A stretch of DNA of 64,000 bases from Bugula neritina. Taxonomy: Eukaryota; Bryozoa; Gymnolaemata; Cheilostomatida; Bugulidae. The translations under genes were made by a program, and so were the position numbers. The stretch spans positions 11,327,081 through 11,391,080 of the forward strand of contig OZ037767.1 of assembly GCA_964035545.1 (NCBI GenBank), in the 5' to 3' direction. Below are positions 1-13,400 of this stretch, piece by piece. The notes under the pieces were generated by a model. That model ran no database searches. It saw only the letters and a list, made by a program, of their open reading frames with translations, and was not told the DNA's origin. Every line of letters begins with the position of its first letter. Position 1 is the stretch's first letter.

Positions 1-645
1 CTATAAGTATAATTCTCTCAGACTCATATACTCATTTTATAATAATTATAATTGCCATGTACAAGGTGAAGGTGGTGTTCATGGTGATGGTGGTCATGAC
101 GGTTGAATTTAATTATAATCTGAATCATGATAGAAAAATTGTTGCTGATACTCTTTTTGATTTATTATTACAAACACATTGCATGGCGATGGTGATAGTT
201 ATCATTGTATTGATTGTCAACATAATCATGTTCATTGTGACTGTTGAAAACTAGCTTTACTTACTTCACTTACTAACATCAATTTTATTCATACAATTTC
301 GGTAGTTTTAAAGACTTGAGGCTGCACACTAATTATTTCACAAAACTTTTCTATGACAATTTTTCCTTGACCTGTACTCACATAAACTATAATTTGTAGT
401 ATTAAAAAACTTTTCTGGGGATTTCGGCATTGATAATAATTGGTTGTGAATAATACACTAGTTGCAACATTAGCTTTTTCTATTTTAAATTTTTAATTAA
501 GAATTTGTGATATTAGCTTTTTCTTATGTAGATTAGCACGCACACCAGGAATTTGTAATCACCATTGATGATCAAGGCTAAGAAAAATATATAGTTGCTG
601 CGAAATTCTATCTTCCTGTTTGATTATTCATATTAGATAACAAGA
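1..645. other. Upstream flank of centrin-3, no gene seen
   Basis: AT-rich sequence with only short chance frames. The 65-codon frame at 57-254 is rich in Val, Met and Ile, has no recognisable domain and lacks splice context, so I do not call it. The promoter and 5' UTR of the centrin gene should lie here, but I see no clear core promoter element. Confidence 0.5.
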
Positions 646-3600
646 ATGAGTTCTGCAAGGTAGGCCTGATTACTAATAACATAAGAAAGATATCGCTTAG
701 TTATCATTTAATCTTACATTATGTTACTCGGTGACTCTTTTCTCTTTCTATGGCATAGAGGATATTTTCAAAGTAAAATTAGTGAATCTCTAAGCTTGAT
801 AACATAAAAAGTGCAGAAGACACTTTATTATTAAACTCCTTATCCTTTGACAGGTGTCTACTTGATGTTCTATCGATTAGTTGTCTTCTCTTGTACACCA
901 GTTCTATCTCTTGATATTGTATATGTTAGTTGTTTTTTCTTGTACACCAGTTCCCTATCAATTAGGTCTGAGCATTCCAGGGCAGACAGAGTTGCTCGTC
1001 TAAAGAGGCGACGTGAACTCACCGACGAACAGAAACAGGAAATAAAGGAAGCCTTTGATCTGTTTGATTCAGACAAAGATAGGCTCATAGATTATCATGA
1101 GTTGAAGGTACTGATAGTTTTACTAACAATATAGTATGCTATTTCACTAGCAAACCATTGGTGTGATTCCAATGGCTGGATATAACTAATATAGGTCAAG
1201 TAGTAAAACAAGTTTTGGTATATATTTATTTGATAAGGTATACAGAATTAGTATGCATGAGCTCTTACTTGGATTTTCAAGTATCATCTAATTGTTGTTT
1301 CTGTTAGTAGTATACATAGATTAGTTTTAATTTTTATGACAGAAATGTGTTTGTAAACTTCAAGGTATCACTCAAAGCTCTTGGATTTGAGAGAAAGAAA
1401 GCTGAAGTGCTCAAGATTCTCCGTGATTACGATAGAAACAACAGCGGGAAAATCTGCTTTGAAGATTTTAATGAAGTTGGTAAGTTAAAATTATAAGTAG
1501 TGGAAGCTCTGCTTGTTTGATATACTTCTATGCTTTGTCAAATTGTTATAGACCGATAGGATAGTAGACCAATAGGATAACAGACCAATAGGATAGTAGA
1601 CTAATAGAATAGCAGACCAGTAGGATAGTAGACCAATAGGATAACAAACCAAAATGATAGCAGACCAATAGGATAGCAGACCTATAGGATAGTAGACCAA
1701 TAGGGTAGTAGACCAATAGGATAGCAGACCAATAGAGGGGTTTCAAACATCCCTCTAGAGGAATTTGTATTTTAAAGTTGTCTCCCCCTAAAGGTATTGG
1801 GGGCAGTCTCCATAATATATAGAAGGTCCATAAAATAAGTAGAAATGTAAGGTTTGAGTGAAGACTACTACTAGTATATGTTTCATTTTTTCTGAGATTA
1901 ATATTTTGGCATAAGTACACATATGAGCAGTTTCAAAAAATTTTTAAAAAATTTTGTTAATGATAAATGGCACAAAAACAAAACTTCAAAGCATATTTGT
2001 GGTTTTGGTTATTGAGCAAATCTGAAGCTGGCAGCTGTCATTATTATTTGCTTTGCTGACTGTAACCAGTCTGTTTAGAGCTGCTAACCTTTCAACTCTT
2101 AGAACAATAATAACATGCTCGTAGACTATATAGCTGCACTAGTGGGCTCTGTCTTACTGAACTCCAAATGCTCCAAATTATAGGTTGGAACACATGTCTG
2201 TACGTTTATGCAGGCATGCCATTTTACAGTGGTCTAGTTAACTAGGTCAAAGTTCATTGAGGTGGAATTGTTTTATTAACCTTGTGTGTTAATAAAATAC
2301 TATCATTAGATTTAGAACTTCTCTAAGCAACTTCACAGTCTGATTAAATATCTGCGATACCTGCCTAGTAGACGATCCAAACTTAAAAAAATAATATACT
2401 AAATCCTTGTATTACATGTATGAATAAAAAATAATGCAACAAATTGGCTAAAGCATGTTCAAGTAATGTGAAAAACTCGAAATATAAATGAGTCAAACTG
2501 AAGCTAGTCAAGTGTGTGGTGTTTTTGGCCGATTTATATGTGCTGTTTAATCAGCTTATTATGTAGTGATGTAATCCTATATAATGTAATTTAAGTTAGA
2601 CAGCTAAAGTTAGACAGTTCTCATCGTGCACTTTCTTGAACAAGCAGTTATGTAATATAGAAAAACAGCTACTCAACAGAGAGCTTCAAGCAAACAAAAT
2701 TCTTGCACCGAGGTTGATTGAATACAAAACAGCTGCTGTTATTCTTATAGCAGCATACATTGTATAAGAGATAGCCTGATGGTTCACATAGTTTACATCA
2801 ATGAACTCAATAATTATTAAGCTATTCCAGCTCAGTGGTTTACATACAGTGACATACCACTGAAAATTATTAGAAACCACAGAAAAGATATAAAAGAGAG
2901 AATGTTGGCACAAAGGAAGTATAGCAATGCGGTCAAATATATGGCTGAAAACTGACTTAGAGATAAATAAGTACAAAATGTACGTAATATAGCTAAATCA
3001 GCAAAGCCAAATGATTTGATATAAAAAGTATTATCTGGGAATTTAGTGAAACTTTGTAGCATTATTTAAAACTCCACCTTTGAGCAAGACCCGTATGGAG
3101 TAAAGCCAATCTTAATTTCATTAGTGTCATAAGAATGCAGTCATTATGACATAGTTCATTCTTTCTATACTTTACAGCTGATACTAAATGTACATTTCAA
3201 CTCTTTTTTGGAAACAAGACAAGTTGCTTTGGCTGAAAAGTGCTTTTTTGATGATTTTTTTTCTGCATTGCAGCAGTATATAATTTACAATGCTCCAAAA
3301 ACATTTCTGTATTAGGAATGTTGGTATACCAACAGCTTGCAAGAATAATTATTCATTGAGAATACACTGTGAATTTTTTTCTACAGACTTAATTTAAACG
3401 TTGAATTGTGGGACATTTCCAAAATATTTATCTCAGAAAAAAAGAAACTATTCTGAAATTTATAGGCTTCTTTTTACTGTTCTCTAAATATTTTCATTGA
3501 CTTGCAGGCATGCCATGTAAACAAATGCTTTTAAAACATATATATAGTTATACAGTGTTTAGCAGATTTAGATAAGATGTTGTTTGAAATTACAAATTTA

Positions 3601-6483
3601 ATCCATCTATTTTAATACATATCTTTATATTTATATTATTTTTTTTGATATATAGAAATATTAGATAGTAGGGTAGCTTAGTTATTTTCATAGTATAGGT
3701 GTGTAAGTACGTGAACATGTTAATACAAATGAGCCAGTGCCTTCATAAACATACAGGCATGTGTTCCAACCCATAATTTGGAGCATTTGGAATTCAGTAA
3801 GACAGAGCCCACTAGTGCAGCTATATAAAGTGTACAAGCATGTTATTATTGTTCTAAGAGTTGAAAGGTTAGCAGCTCTAAACAGACTGGTTACAGTCAG
3901 CAAAGCAAATAATAATGACAGCTGCCAGCTTCAGATTTGCTCAATAACCAAAACCACAAATATGCTTTGAAGTTTTGTTTTTGTGCCATTTATCATCAAC
4001 AAAATTTTTTAAAATTTTTTTGAAACTGCTCATATGTGTACTTATGCCAAAATATTAATCTCAGAAAAAATGAAACATATACTAGTAGTAGTCTTCACTC
4101 AAACCTTACATTTCTACTTATTTTATGGACCTTCTATATATTATGGAGACTGCCCCCAATACCTGTAGGGGGAGACAACTTTAAAATACAAATTCCTCTA
4201 GAGGGATGTTTGAAACCCCTCTATAGGATAGTAGACCTATAGGATAGTAGACCAATAGGATAGCAGACCAATAGGATAGCAGACCAATAGGATAGTAGAC
4301 CAATAGGATAGTAGATCAAAAGGATAACAGACCAAAATGATAGCAGACCTATATGATAGTAGACCAATAGGATAGCAGACCAAAATGATAGCAGACCAAT
4401 AGGATAGCAGACCAATAGGATAGCAGACCAATAGGATAGCAGACCAATAGGATAACAGACCAAAATGATAGCAACTAGCAGGTTCTCAATTGAGGTCACA
4501 TGAACTGTGGTACAAACAACAATTAGCTGCTTCAACTGTCATTGTTATTTATGTATTTATAACAATATATATTATATGGCATATTCAGTGAATAGTTGGG
4601 ATGCATCAACATGTAGTTTTATATAATGTATAGTGTGTATATCATGTATAGTGTGTATATCATGTATAGTGTGTATATCATGTATAGTGTGTATATCATG
4701 TATAGTGTGTATATCATGTATAGTGTGTATATCATGTATAGTGTGTATATCATGTATAGTGTGTGTATCATGTATAGTGTGTATATTATGTATAATGTGT
4801 ATATCATGTATAGTGTGTATATCATGTATAGTGTGTATATTATGTATAGTGTGTATATTATGTATAGTGTGTATATCATGTATAGTGTGTGTATCATGTA
4901 TAGTGTGTATATCATGTATAGTGTGTATATCATGTATAGTGTGTATATCATGTATAGTGTGTATATTATGTATAGTGTGTATATCATGTATAGTGTGTAT
5001 ATTATGTATAGTGTGTATATTATGTATAGTGTGTATATCATGTATAGTGTGTGTATCATGTATAGTGTGTATATCATGTATAGTGTGTATATCATGTATA
5101 GTGTGTATATTATGTATAGTGTGTATATCATGTATAGTGTGTATATTATGTATAGTGTGTATATTATGTATAGTGTGTATATCATGTATAGTGTGTGTAT
5201 CATGTATAGTATGTATATTATGTATAGTGTGTATATCATGTATAGTGTGTATATAATGTATAGTGTGTATATCATGTATAGTGTGTATATCATGCATAGT
5301 GTGTATATCATGTATAGTGTGTATATTATGTATAGTGTGTATATCATGTATAGTGTGTATAGAAACTGATGGATGTCACTGTGTAGTCAATTATGTTAAC
5401 TCTTAGTGTAATATCTGCATCTCCAGATCTGCTGTTAACACTCGGAGCCCTTATACCCGTCCCGACTTTATAACTGTTTGTAGTAACTGACATGATGCTA
5501 GACAGAAATCCCCAAGAAGAAATGGCTAAAGCTTTTCAGCTGTTTGATGACGACACGTCTGGTAAAATTAGCCTTAGAAACCTGCGGAGAGTAGCTAGGT
5601 AACCAACATGTTTCTAACTGCAGTTAAACTTAAATTGGATGTTATATGAGACAATTCAAGTGATGAACCAATGGGCTATATATATGACAGTTACTTGATG
5701 AACTCATTTGCATTTTGATAAAAATGACAACTACAAATTAGATAAATAAATTGCTACAGTATTCAACTGTTATCTAGAGTTGTCTTCTCTTTTGTCCCAT
5801 TCAGTATGTTGATATAAAGTATTATTTTCAACTCGATTACTCTATATTTTACTGATCAGGAACTCAGCACTGCAGTGTTATTAAGCAGAGAAGTTTTATG
5901 TGGAAAGTTTGTTTGTGAAATGATAAACAAAATGCTTTCATCACATGTAGAGTTCCTCTCTTTGTTGTATAATTTTAAACTTCACTGTTGATACGGTACT
6001 TAAATAAATGCTGCAGAGATGCCTCAACATTAAATTCTGCGAAATTATAGTATTTGTGTGTTATTTTTGTTTGGGCTCTTCATAGTCCACAGTGTTGGCT
6101 GCACCTACTACAGTCAACATTGCTTTCCTATGGAATCACGCAGTAGTTTAGTATATTCATATTTCCTCTCGGGTTGAAACCTACTAAATAGGTGTGTGTT
6201 GATTATTCTGAAAATGACATTGACTTACTCGAATTAGGTAAATTCTGTAGAGATCTTGGAGAAGAGATTGATGACGATGAGTTGCGAGCTATGATTGATG
6301 AGTTTGACTTTGATCAAGATGGCGAAAGTAAGTGACTTTTATTCACTCCATTATTTTTTGTTCTATCTGGAAGATTTATTGCAGTGAGCTTTTATTCATT
6401 AGTTGAAGTTGTCTACTCCTGTCATTTTACTTGCAGTCAGTATGGAAGAGTTTGTAGCTATCATGACTGGAGACACGCTGTGA
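646..6483 (+). CDS. CETN3: Centrin-3 (EF-hand centrosomal Ca2+-binding protein), 6 exons
   Basis: Exons 646-659, 951-1107, 1365-1479, 5484-5598, 6251-6327 and 6437-6483 join in frame to 174 aa (human centrin-3 is 167 aa). Centrins are EF-hand proteins of centrioles and basal bodies; the centrin-3 class is linked to centrosome duplication. Four EF-hands are visible. EF1 (residues 44-55, DSDKD..IDYHE) and EF4 (DFDQDGEISMEE) have canonical ligands. EF2 is weaker. EF3 ends in Asn instead of Glu, as I recall for centrin-3. Class-specific features are SLSIRSE near the N-terminus, [18 protein letters not shown] before EF1, [14 protein letters not shown] after EF3, and the C-terminus [12 protein letters not shown]. 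The start rests on a 14-nt first exon (ATG at 646, donor GT at 660) that supplies the expected short N-terminus. The in-frame ATG at 847 would add a hydrophobic leader foreign to centrins. Intron 3 (4.0 kb) is swollen by repeats. Confidence 0.93.
877..953 (+). repeat. Duplicated 3' splice-site segment in centrin intron 1
   Basis: A 28-bp segment holding polypyrimidine tract, acceptor (TTGTACACCAG) and first exon bases occurs twice, at 877-904 and 926-953, with two C/T differences. Only the second acceptor (exon start 951) opens into centrin. Using the first (exon start 902) gives Ser-Ser-Ile-Ser and then a stop. Confidence 0.75.
1551..4470. mobile_element. Foldback-like inverted repeat element in centrin intron 3
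   Basis: Two arms of about 0.67 kb (1551-2216) and 0.73 kb (3744-4470) are reverse complements over nearly their full length and flank a unique 1.5-kb core. Each arm has an outer tandem array of a 16-bp unit (GACCAATAGGATAGCA, roughly 12 copies left and 16 right) and an inner non-tandem part of about 480 bp. Tandem subrepeats in long inverted ends are the hallmark of foldback (FB-type) transposons. No transposase frame is visible in the core, and I could not find a convincing target duplication. A local inverted duplication is the alternative. Confidence 0.7.
4626..5362 (+). repeat. 18-bp minisatellite, about 41 copies, with higher-order pattern
   Basis: The tandem unit is ATGTATAGTGTGTATATC, with variants ending TTA or containing GTGTGTATCA. 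Because 18 is a multiple of 3 and the unit lacks stops in several frames, long spurious frames run on both strands. Variant units recur in the same order every 7-9 units. It lies in centrin intron 3, about 120 bp before exon 4. Confidence 0.95.
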
Positions 6484-8376
6484 CCATCTCTTTGAGTTGT
6501 CTTCTTTGTATATCCTTGGATAGATTTCCAACTACTCCTCCGTCCTTCCTTTCTTTTTTACTCAGCCTTGCTTTGTATATTCACATTACTAACATTCTGT
6601 GAATCATGGCGATGACCGTTTTTATATTGAATGAAGCCACTATACTTCTTTTTCTAATGATGTTGATTTGTGTGAAATGTTTTATGATGTAAATATAATA
6701 TATTAGTCTATATTAATCTGTTATAATGCTATGAAATAAGTTAACATAACTCCAAAACATTATGCTCTTGTATATAATGAAATGAAAGATGGGCTAGAGT
6801 CATAGTAGTTATGTAATACAGTAGTATTACATCTCACACATATATGCACACACTATAACCTTTCTAAGTTTCTAATTTAGAACAGTAGTTTTCATTACAT
6901 GTAATGTATGCTGTATGCATTATACAAGGTAACTGTAATTTTCAACAACTGGTTGTTGAAAATTATAACTTGGTCTCCATCAGCTGCGTTCAACTTTCTG
7001 AAAAGTTGATATTAATCTAGTTTACAAAAGCTGAGAAACTAGGTCAAGTCAGTATTTTGAGATTTAATTGATGTCTATTATAAAAGTTGCATTAATTTAT
7101 AGAAATTTATAGACAGTTTAAATCTATTTAAACAAATTAGAAAGACTAACAACTAAAATGTACAGTTCATTACTTGGACTTTTTGAAATTTCAAACTCAC
7201 AGTAAGTCAAGCAAAATATTGGAATCAATTTAGCTAGATGAAGCAACTTCAATGTGACTTTCCCAGCTCTGTCATATGTCATCAAGTAATGACATAAAGT
7301 AGCACTGGAAAGTATGGCTATTATAATGGCGCACTTTCTGTATTAAAATTCCTGTCATTATACACAACAGTTTATAATGCTCAAAAAATGGTATCATATG
7401 CATAGATGTACTGTAGCAAAAGCAAGCCTATTGCACTTGGCAGGTTTCAAATCAAATATCTAAAGTTTGTAAAATAAATTAAAATTAAAAAAGGTTTTCA
7501 AATGTATACTTTTAGTGAATGAGTATATTGTGGTGATTAAGAGCATACTATCACCTACTGCAGTAACAGTTGTAGAAACGTGTAGTAAGAGTAGTAGTAT
7601 TGAAATTATGTTCATTGTGTTTTATTAACAGGCATCACAACATAGAAAATCAATACTATACACTTGAGGAAATGAAAGATTGGCTAGCTATAAATGAATT
7701 AGCTGATACACATAAAGCTATATAAAACTTCAAGTCTAAACTAATATGATCAAAGAATTTGCACATAAAACCAATACAAAACCTTAGTCTATGTGCTACA
7801 ATTTGAGAAAAACCCAACATATGTAATAAATAATATTTCAATTATTAGAACACTAAAAATACCGTAAGCAAAAAAACTTGTTTGGCAAACTTAAAACTAA
7901 ACGCTTTTTATATAATAGTAAAAAGTTGATAATATAAGTTTCTATATAATGTTCCATTAAATATACACCTTTCTCGTCTCGTAATAATGCATGCTGTAGT
8001 GCTTGTAATTGCTGTTATATGACACATATAATTAGATGATAGAAATGATGTCATATCCTGGAATTGATGGAGTCAGAAGATTATGAGTCAGGTTGCCAAC
8101 AGATAGAATTGCTGGTAGGCTTTAGTAGAGCTTAATATAAACTACATTAGCAGTGCAATCCTTCAGTATTACAACAAGTTTACAGTGTTTAGAGATTTCC
8201 TTTGTGCCTCCAGTAATAATCTGCAGAAAAGCATTTTGGGATTCAAGTCCGTACACGCTCTTCTTCCATGACTCATATTTATATCCTTGTCCTACTATAC
8301 TAACCATTTAATTTCAGCTTTACAATGTAAAGATGATGCAAGACTCCAATATGCACTGAGTTACAGAGTGCTGGAG
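6484..8376. other. Intergenic, centrin-3 3' flank and convergent neighbour 3' flank
   Basis: AT-rich sequence that should hold the 3' UTRs of the two convergent genes. No further exon with consistent splice sites was found. An antisense frame of 61 codons at 8122-8307 has no upstream partner in phase and is not called. Confidence 0.5.
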
Positions 8377-10423
8377 CTATTCACTGTGCTGCTTTGAGCT
8401 GTCATGGGAATTGCCTGTTGAGTCAGGGTCCGAGTCATCTTGCACAGCAGATGTTTCATTATTTGTATCTATTGATTTTCTCATTTTACTAGACATTCCA
8501 GTTGAGTGGGCCTATAAACAGAGATATGCCATGCTTAGTGGCCATTTTATTGGAAAACAAATTTAGGTCACGCTAGTGAGTAAAAAGATGGGATGTGTTA
8601 ACAACTCGATATTTCAAAAGACTTGTAAGTGTAAAATATGAACTACAGTTTTATTAAAATGTGAGTACATAAACTCGAAACTAAAGATAACTATCAAATT
8701 TGTAGTATTACATCAATTTAATAGCCAGCACTCTAACCTGTTGTAACATGTCAATATTACATCACATCCTGTTATAACCTAACACTATGATGAGCTGATT
8801 TTCTGCTAGAAGTAATTCTTAAAGCTAAACTGTTGATATCACATAGTAAAAAGATATCACAATCATATTCAATGGTGTAGCTTACTGACATAGATTTTTG
8901 CCAGTTTTCCAAAAAATGTTTCTTATGTCGTGATTATAAACTATTTTCTTCAGGCAATGCAACAATTTTCAGTCAAATAGAAATTGGCTTTCTGATTTTG
9001 TAGTCTACCAGTGTTAATTGTGATTAACATAAGAAAACTCATAATGTACATACATGTACTACACAGATGTAAATATTATGTTAATTTATGCCTTGAGAGG
9101 CGGCAGCATTGTTTATTGTGTTACCTGTGGAAACGCAGCATGTTGGACTTGTTTGGAGATAGCCAGAACCATCTTGTACTCCATGTGAGCAGCTACTGCT
9201 GCTGAAGACAGGGATAACTCTAGCAGCTCTAATACCATCTTCTTTAGTTCTTTTATTTTAATGGATTGTCGCTTATTGTAGCTAAAATATACGCTAAACC
9301 ATGTGACATACTTGCAACAATGAGACAATAAATTGATGCATGATGTTACACATAGGTAACTGTGCATTCAGAGTTGTGCCCCCTCAATATTACTTTATAG
9401 ACTGTCTCGGATAAACATGCATAATATAATAGGAGTTTAAGTTTGAGTTTTTTACGATTGAGTTTAACTCTAACTATAAGGAAGCGTTTTGAGTGGTGAA
9501 GTGCTACTGCTAGTACTGCTATACTGTCACTGTCACCACCATTACCACTACCATTATTACTACTTCTACTGCTACTACAAATACCTACTATAGTTGTCAC
9601 TAACAACAGCATTAGTTAGAAGAGTGGCATATTTCATTTAAAGTGACAGATTGTGCTCCTTTTATTTAGAAATACAAAAAGGATATGTTTTTATTAAATG
9701 ATCTAAAACATATCCTCTGTGTATAGTATAAGATCAAGTTTGACTTTTCTCATCATAAAGCCAAGTCAGATCTAACGTAGTACCTTAGGAAACTACTAAC
9801 CATGATATTCCAGCTTCATAGAAGGAGTGAACCATTACCAAGGCTATGGTACTGAGCTGAATGAGAAGAAAGGCAGATGAAAAAAGCAGTCTCAATGCAA
9901 GTGAATCTAACTCTGGCTGCTCGTACTTCTCCACCAACTTCGGAAAGTATTTCACACCGTGACTCCTTACAATCCCCTCAACTCTGGGCTGTGCTGTGGC
10001 CAAAGATTTGAAGTAGCCGTAGGTAAGCTGACTCTTTAGAGAGGCAAGGTTTACTTTTGTATCTCGGATGTGATGGTAGAGTTGTTGAGCCACGCCGAGG
10101 CTGATTAGAAAAAAGAGCAAAGCTAACATCAGCCAGATGACGGTGGGAATCAGATCAGCAAACATGTGGAAAATGACGTGTGGCACTCGAAATATCCCGT
10201 TGCCGACCATCCATTTCGCCCATTGAAAAGACAAGAACACCAGATTCAGCAGGAGCGTGTCACGGACAGCCACCTGGAGCAGAGGCTGGTCTAGCTTGTT
10301 GACTCTTTTGAAATGTAGAGCAAGTATGATACTGTACTGGATGAGATACCAGATGAAGTTGTACCATATCATGTATGAGTAGGAAATGTGTTCTCTGTCC
10401 TCTCCGTATTCCTCGCCTGACAT
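8377..10423 (-). CDS. Unrecognised multi-pass membrane protein, 3 exons
   Basis: Exons on the minus strand are 10423-9801, 9281-9125 and 8511-8377 (TAG at 8379-8377). They join in frame to 304 aa, with phases 2 and 0 matching. About four hydrophobic segments are visible: near residues 16-37 (YNFIWYLIQYSIILAL), 52-68, 85-113 (LIPTVIWLMLALLFFLISLG) and 178-198 (LLFSSAFLLIQLSTIALV). A basic, Leu-rich amphipathic stretch follows (KRQSIKIKELKKMVLELLEL). The acidic, Ser-rich hydrophilic tail contains DDSDPDSTGNSHDSS and ends KQHSE. The acidic N-terminus MSGEEYGEDRE has no signal peptide. I do not recognise the family. The gene is transcribed toward centrin-3. The start is the first ATG of a long frame, with no acceptor just upstream. 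Confidence 0.8.
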
Positions 10424-13400
10424 CGTGGTAAGAAGAATTTAATATTTCTGTATGTCACTAAAATATTATAAAATTACATGAATTTTGAAAAACTATCACA
10501 TAATTGGTTTTAAGAAAAGTTAGGCATATGCTGCAGGTATTCCATTACCTATTGTTTCAGATATAAATTATGAGTTTACAGAGCAAAGACTGAACTAAAG
10601 CAAGGACTTGAGCTATGACTTTGTCAACTAATATTGCATATGAACCTGACACCCAAATGTTATTTCCAGGAGTAGGAATATCTATTTACATATGTAGTCG
10701 CAGGATTGAGCTATTTCTAAAGTATTCTTGGCTTATTGTGCGGTCAAACTTCCAGAAAACTCTACTGTAAAGTTACTTGCCACACACATGTTGCCAGCCA
10801 GAGAGAATCTTAAGTGACCATTTGTATTTGCCAATAGCTTCACTGTCGTTTAAATTTTTTTCCTTTTAACAAATTGAAATAAAAGCGTTACACCAACATG
10901 TGAAAAGTGTACTCGATGAATAATGATTAGCCAATTAGATCGCAGGCACAGAAATTTTTCGTAATGTTTGTTCAGCATTTTGATTGATTAAAATTGGAAC
11001 AAAACAGTCTATTTTTCAGCTTGTACAAAGTTTTTACTAGTAGTCCACTTGCACTCTATGTGGCTCATTTAGCTCTAGCTTTAGCCGTGAGTTTCCTGTA
11101 CTATTCAACATATACTGAATAGCAATTGTGATCATGACCACATAAAACTCGGCAAATCAGATTATCGGGTTTTCTATCTAAAAGTAGTGACTTGGATATA
11201 CAAATCAATCTGATCACTATATTATTTTATCCATTAAAATGTATACATTGAAACAACTACCGTTACTTGTTAAAGGAAATACACAATGTAAGTGGTATTA
11301 GAGCTGTAATGTCATAGTACACAGATAATGATGACATCATCACCATAGTTTATGTTCTTATTTTTATGCGAATACATTTAATAATTTTAAACAAAGCCCT
11401 TTGCTGCTTATCTACATGCAATTAACATGATGAAAGTAATAGTAAGACATTATGCTAAAGTTGATTAGGATTTGCCTACACATGATGTATATGGACCTTA
11501 TAAAGTTAGTCATTTAATTAAGAATAAAAGCTTTCTTCGCACATATTACTTTGTTTCTTGTACATTCTGTCATAAAAGGCTGTATCAAATGTCTTTGTAA
11601 TGAATACAATGGTATAAAAGCCAATGCAGCAACTTGCTGTATCTGAAGAGCTGGTCCAACTTTTACAACCGAAACTGTATGCAGTAAAAACCCACTGGGG
11701 AAGTTACCAGCCAGCCACCAGCCACCAGCCAGCCAGCCAGCCAGCCAGCATGCACACAATACGTAAGCATATATAGGGAGTGAAATAGTATTTGACCATG
11801 GCTTTATAACTGTCCAATTTTATAAATTATTTCACTTTAATATTAAAATTCTCAATTATGCAATGGAAATAAAACAATAACTACATCATAAATGCTACAA
11901 CTTGTTACACTATTTTGTTCAGCGTGTCATCCATCCATATAAACTTCACACAAAGCAGAGGCCCAATTTTCAATTTGTTTGGAAATCCACTTTATTTGGC
12001 CTTAATTTTAGAATATAAAATTTGAGGATTGTCTTATTCTTCATTGGCATACTATACAGAAATGTTGGCTACTATTCTCTAGACTACTATATTATGGGCC
12101 AGCAGCAGCTGTGGAAGAGCCATACTGAGATGGTGGTAGATAACCTAATGTGCATTTCCTCTTTACATGTATCATAGCTCTCTTGTTACTACCAGCATAT
12201 AAACTGTTAGCCTGCATATTAATGATTATTTCCAACAGATTATATGCTGATAGACACTGATTATAGTTGTCATTATTGTTAATTTGACTACACTAAAACA
12301 TTGATTTACTCTACTGTTAGCAGTGGATAGTATATGTCAATATGCAAATGACATGTATGAATACAGATTATATATAATATATAAGCATTATACAATATAA
12401 GCATTATATACATAGATATATTATACACCTGTGAGCATGTTGACATCTATAAGATGGCAACTGCTCTAAACTTGATTAAATTCATATCCCATTCTGATTG
12501 TGAAAGCTCCGGGTTTTATCAATCATATTCTCATAGAGCCAGTATATCTAACTTAGCATGCCGGCATGAAGTAGTAAGTGCTAAGTATTTTACTGGCTGC
12601 TATTATGTAAAAGCTAATCAAATTATGTTTATCAGAACCATATGCAATATATAGGCTTATATAAACTGTATAAATAATATCACATACACAAGTTAGGTGT
12701 AGGATTAATATTTTGGTATATCGCAGCCACTCCTAGCCATATGCAATAGTTTAAAAGCCAAGACTTCTACATAAAAATAGTAAACATAAAATGTTTAACT
12801 TTCAACTTAGACAGCATTGCAGTGATAAGCCCATAACAAAAGAAATTCTTGTTTAGCAGAATAAAGAAAGTATGGGGAGAAAATTGTCACTCCTCACCCC
12901 CCCCCTTTGCTTGTCTGCTATTAATACACGTTAGAAATTTGTCTACATAATATCATAATGAGACAAGATATAAAGACGCTCTAGCTTAAAGCTGTATACT
13001 TTTGATATATCGATGAAGCCATCAACTCAATATGAGATGAAATTCTAATATTCAAAATGTGACTTCATGTTTGTGCCATAGATTATTGTTGTCAACATAT
13101 TATTTGTATATCTGTGGCATTGCACTATTAGCCATATAGTACACAGTTAGACACACTGTAATATAACATACAGGTTAATAGTTGTACTCACCAGTTTCAC
13201 TCAACACTAACGACTTTCACCTTCCACTTATTGAAGAGTTGAGCTTCAATTGAAAGTGTATTTACTTACAAAACTGTGTGATAAGCTACAACAAAGTACT
13301 CCGAGCAGCCATTGTCTTCGAATAATCAAACCATGCGAACTGATGTTGGATATTGGTTCAAATACATCATGCAGTTTATCAAACCTTCAATCAATAATCA

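Noticed and set aside
847-1134. Centrin start at ATG 847
   Set aside because: It is in frame but adds a hydrophobic leader encoded by intron sequence and a duplicated splice site. The 646 start with a 14-nt exon gives the normal centrin-3 N-terminus.
1491-4535. Leu/Tyr-rich frames with [16 protein letters not shown]-type repeats
   Set aside because: They come from the 16-bp tandem unit in the foldback arms (three units make 16 codons). The same frame appears in opposite orientation in the two arms.
4572-5369. Four long open frames (207-247 codons) on both strands with MYSVYI- or HTIHDI-type repeats
   Set aside because: They are by-products of an 18-bp repeat with no stop codon in several frames, and they lie inside centrin intron 3.
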